Part shown: in pieces, positions 57,469-57,646 of the stretch
Layout: each line of letters opens with the position of its first letter
Position numbering within the stretch: the stretch's first letter is position 1
Assembly: GCA_937889645.1 (NCBI GenBank)
Contig: CALBZE010000057.1
Span: 1-57,646 of the forward strand
Direction of reading: 5' to 3'
Length of the DNA: 57,646 nucleotides
Source: an uncultured bacterium
Lineage (GTDB): Bacteria; Gemmatimonadota; Gemmatimonadetes; Longimicrobiales; RSA9
Notes under the pieces: model-generated
The model's database searches: none
The model's input: the letters and a program-made list of their open reading frames with translations, nothing else
What the model was told of the DNA's origin: nothing
Program-made: the position numbers and the translations under genes

Positions 57469-57646
57469 GGTGGTGGCGGTAATGGCGCCGTCCAGGTGTC
57501 GACCGGTTGGTCGCGGTCGCGAGCAGCCGGCCGCGCCGGCGGCCGGCGGGGGCGGCCGCCTTGCGGCGGCGGCACGGCCCTTCGGGCGGGGGCGGCCGGC
57601 CGCTCCGCGGCCGGCGGGGGACGGCGGCCTGCGGCCGCGGGTGGCC
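57469..57646. repeat. GC-rich mini-hairpin array at window end
   Basis: After about 57530 the sequence is a chain of short hairpins such as CCGCC-TT-GCGG, GCCC-TTC-GGGC, GCCGC-TCC-GCGGC and GGCC-TGC-GGCC, separated by GGCGGGGGCGGCC-like spacers, with a period near 28-30 bp. The array is cut by the window end. No gene is seen. Confidence 0.6.

Overview
The window is GC-rich (about 70 % by eye) bacterial chromosomal DNA. Its gene content suits a soil or sediment Gemmatimonadota-like bacterium: many exported peptidases (DUF5117/DUF4953 zincin, S9B dipeptidyl peptidase, M1, M19, tricorn-type S41), secreted amidohydrolases, paired bacterial PH-domain proteins and a bacterial deoxyhypusine synthase homologue. 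This taxonomic guess comes from gene style only; there is no rRNA or other marker gene in the window.

Layout. 1-220 is a simple-repeat edge. 293-8044 holds a PQQ-type sugar dehydrogenase lipoprotein, two coupled amidohydrolases, a small secreted protein and an M19 dipeptidase. 8050-13792 holds a large zinc metalloprotease co-transcribed with the dipeptidase, a haem-binding protein and a dipeptidyl peptidase. 13992-19348 holds two PH-domain membrane proteins, a DUF4105 membrane protein, an NCS2 purine permease and a quinone oxidoreductase. 19604-24912 is more accessory: an AbiEi-like/DUF559 nuclease fusion, a large palindromic element, two amino-acid transporters, a doubtful secreted protein and a decayed ECF41 sigma-factor fragment. 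25125-32336 holds Ada, an acyltransferase-LytS-LytTR operon, an NlpC/P60 peptidase and the deoxyhypusine synthase homologue.

32504-38740 carries an M1 peptidase, an ArsC/Spx-like protein, a 221-bp MITE-like element and a tricorn-type protease whose best promoter is partly built from that element. 38741-40087 is a graveyard: a protein tail without a start and an ATPase that has lost its P-loop and its reading frame. 40478-43321 is rph, a rifamycin phosphotransferase, with a palindrome upstream that resembles the actinobacterial rifamycin-associated element. 43376-46189 is an arsenic operon read leftward (arsR, arsM, arsN2, DHH phosphoesterase) with two copies of one operator. 46253-49727 holds a frameshifted hypothetical gene, a beta-barrel-like protein, an MgtC-like protein and a secreted HAD phosphatase. 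49733-52360 is a sulfatase with its formylglycine-generating enzyme. 52599-57468 is a type IV pilus cluster (pilB-pilT-pilC) preceded by a double-HhH ComEA-like gene. 57469-57646 is a GC hairpin array cut by the window edge.

The most notable points are the RAE-like site at rph, the ars operon with a translationally coupled DHH gene, the MITE-derived promoter, the 115-bp palindrome beside the nuclease gene, and a cluster of decaying genes.
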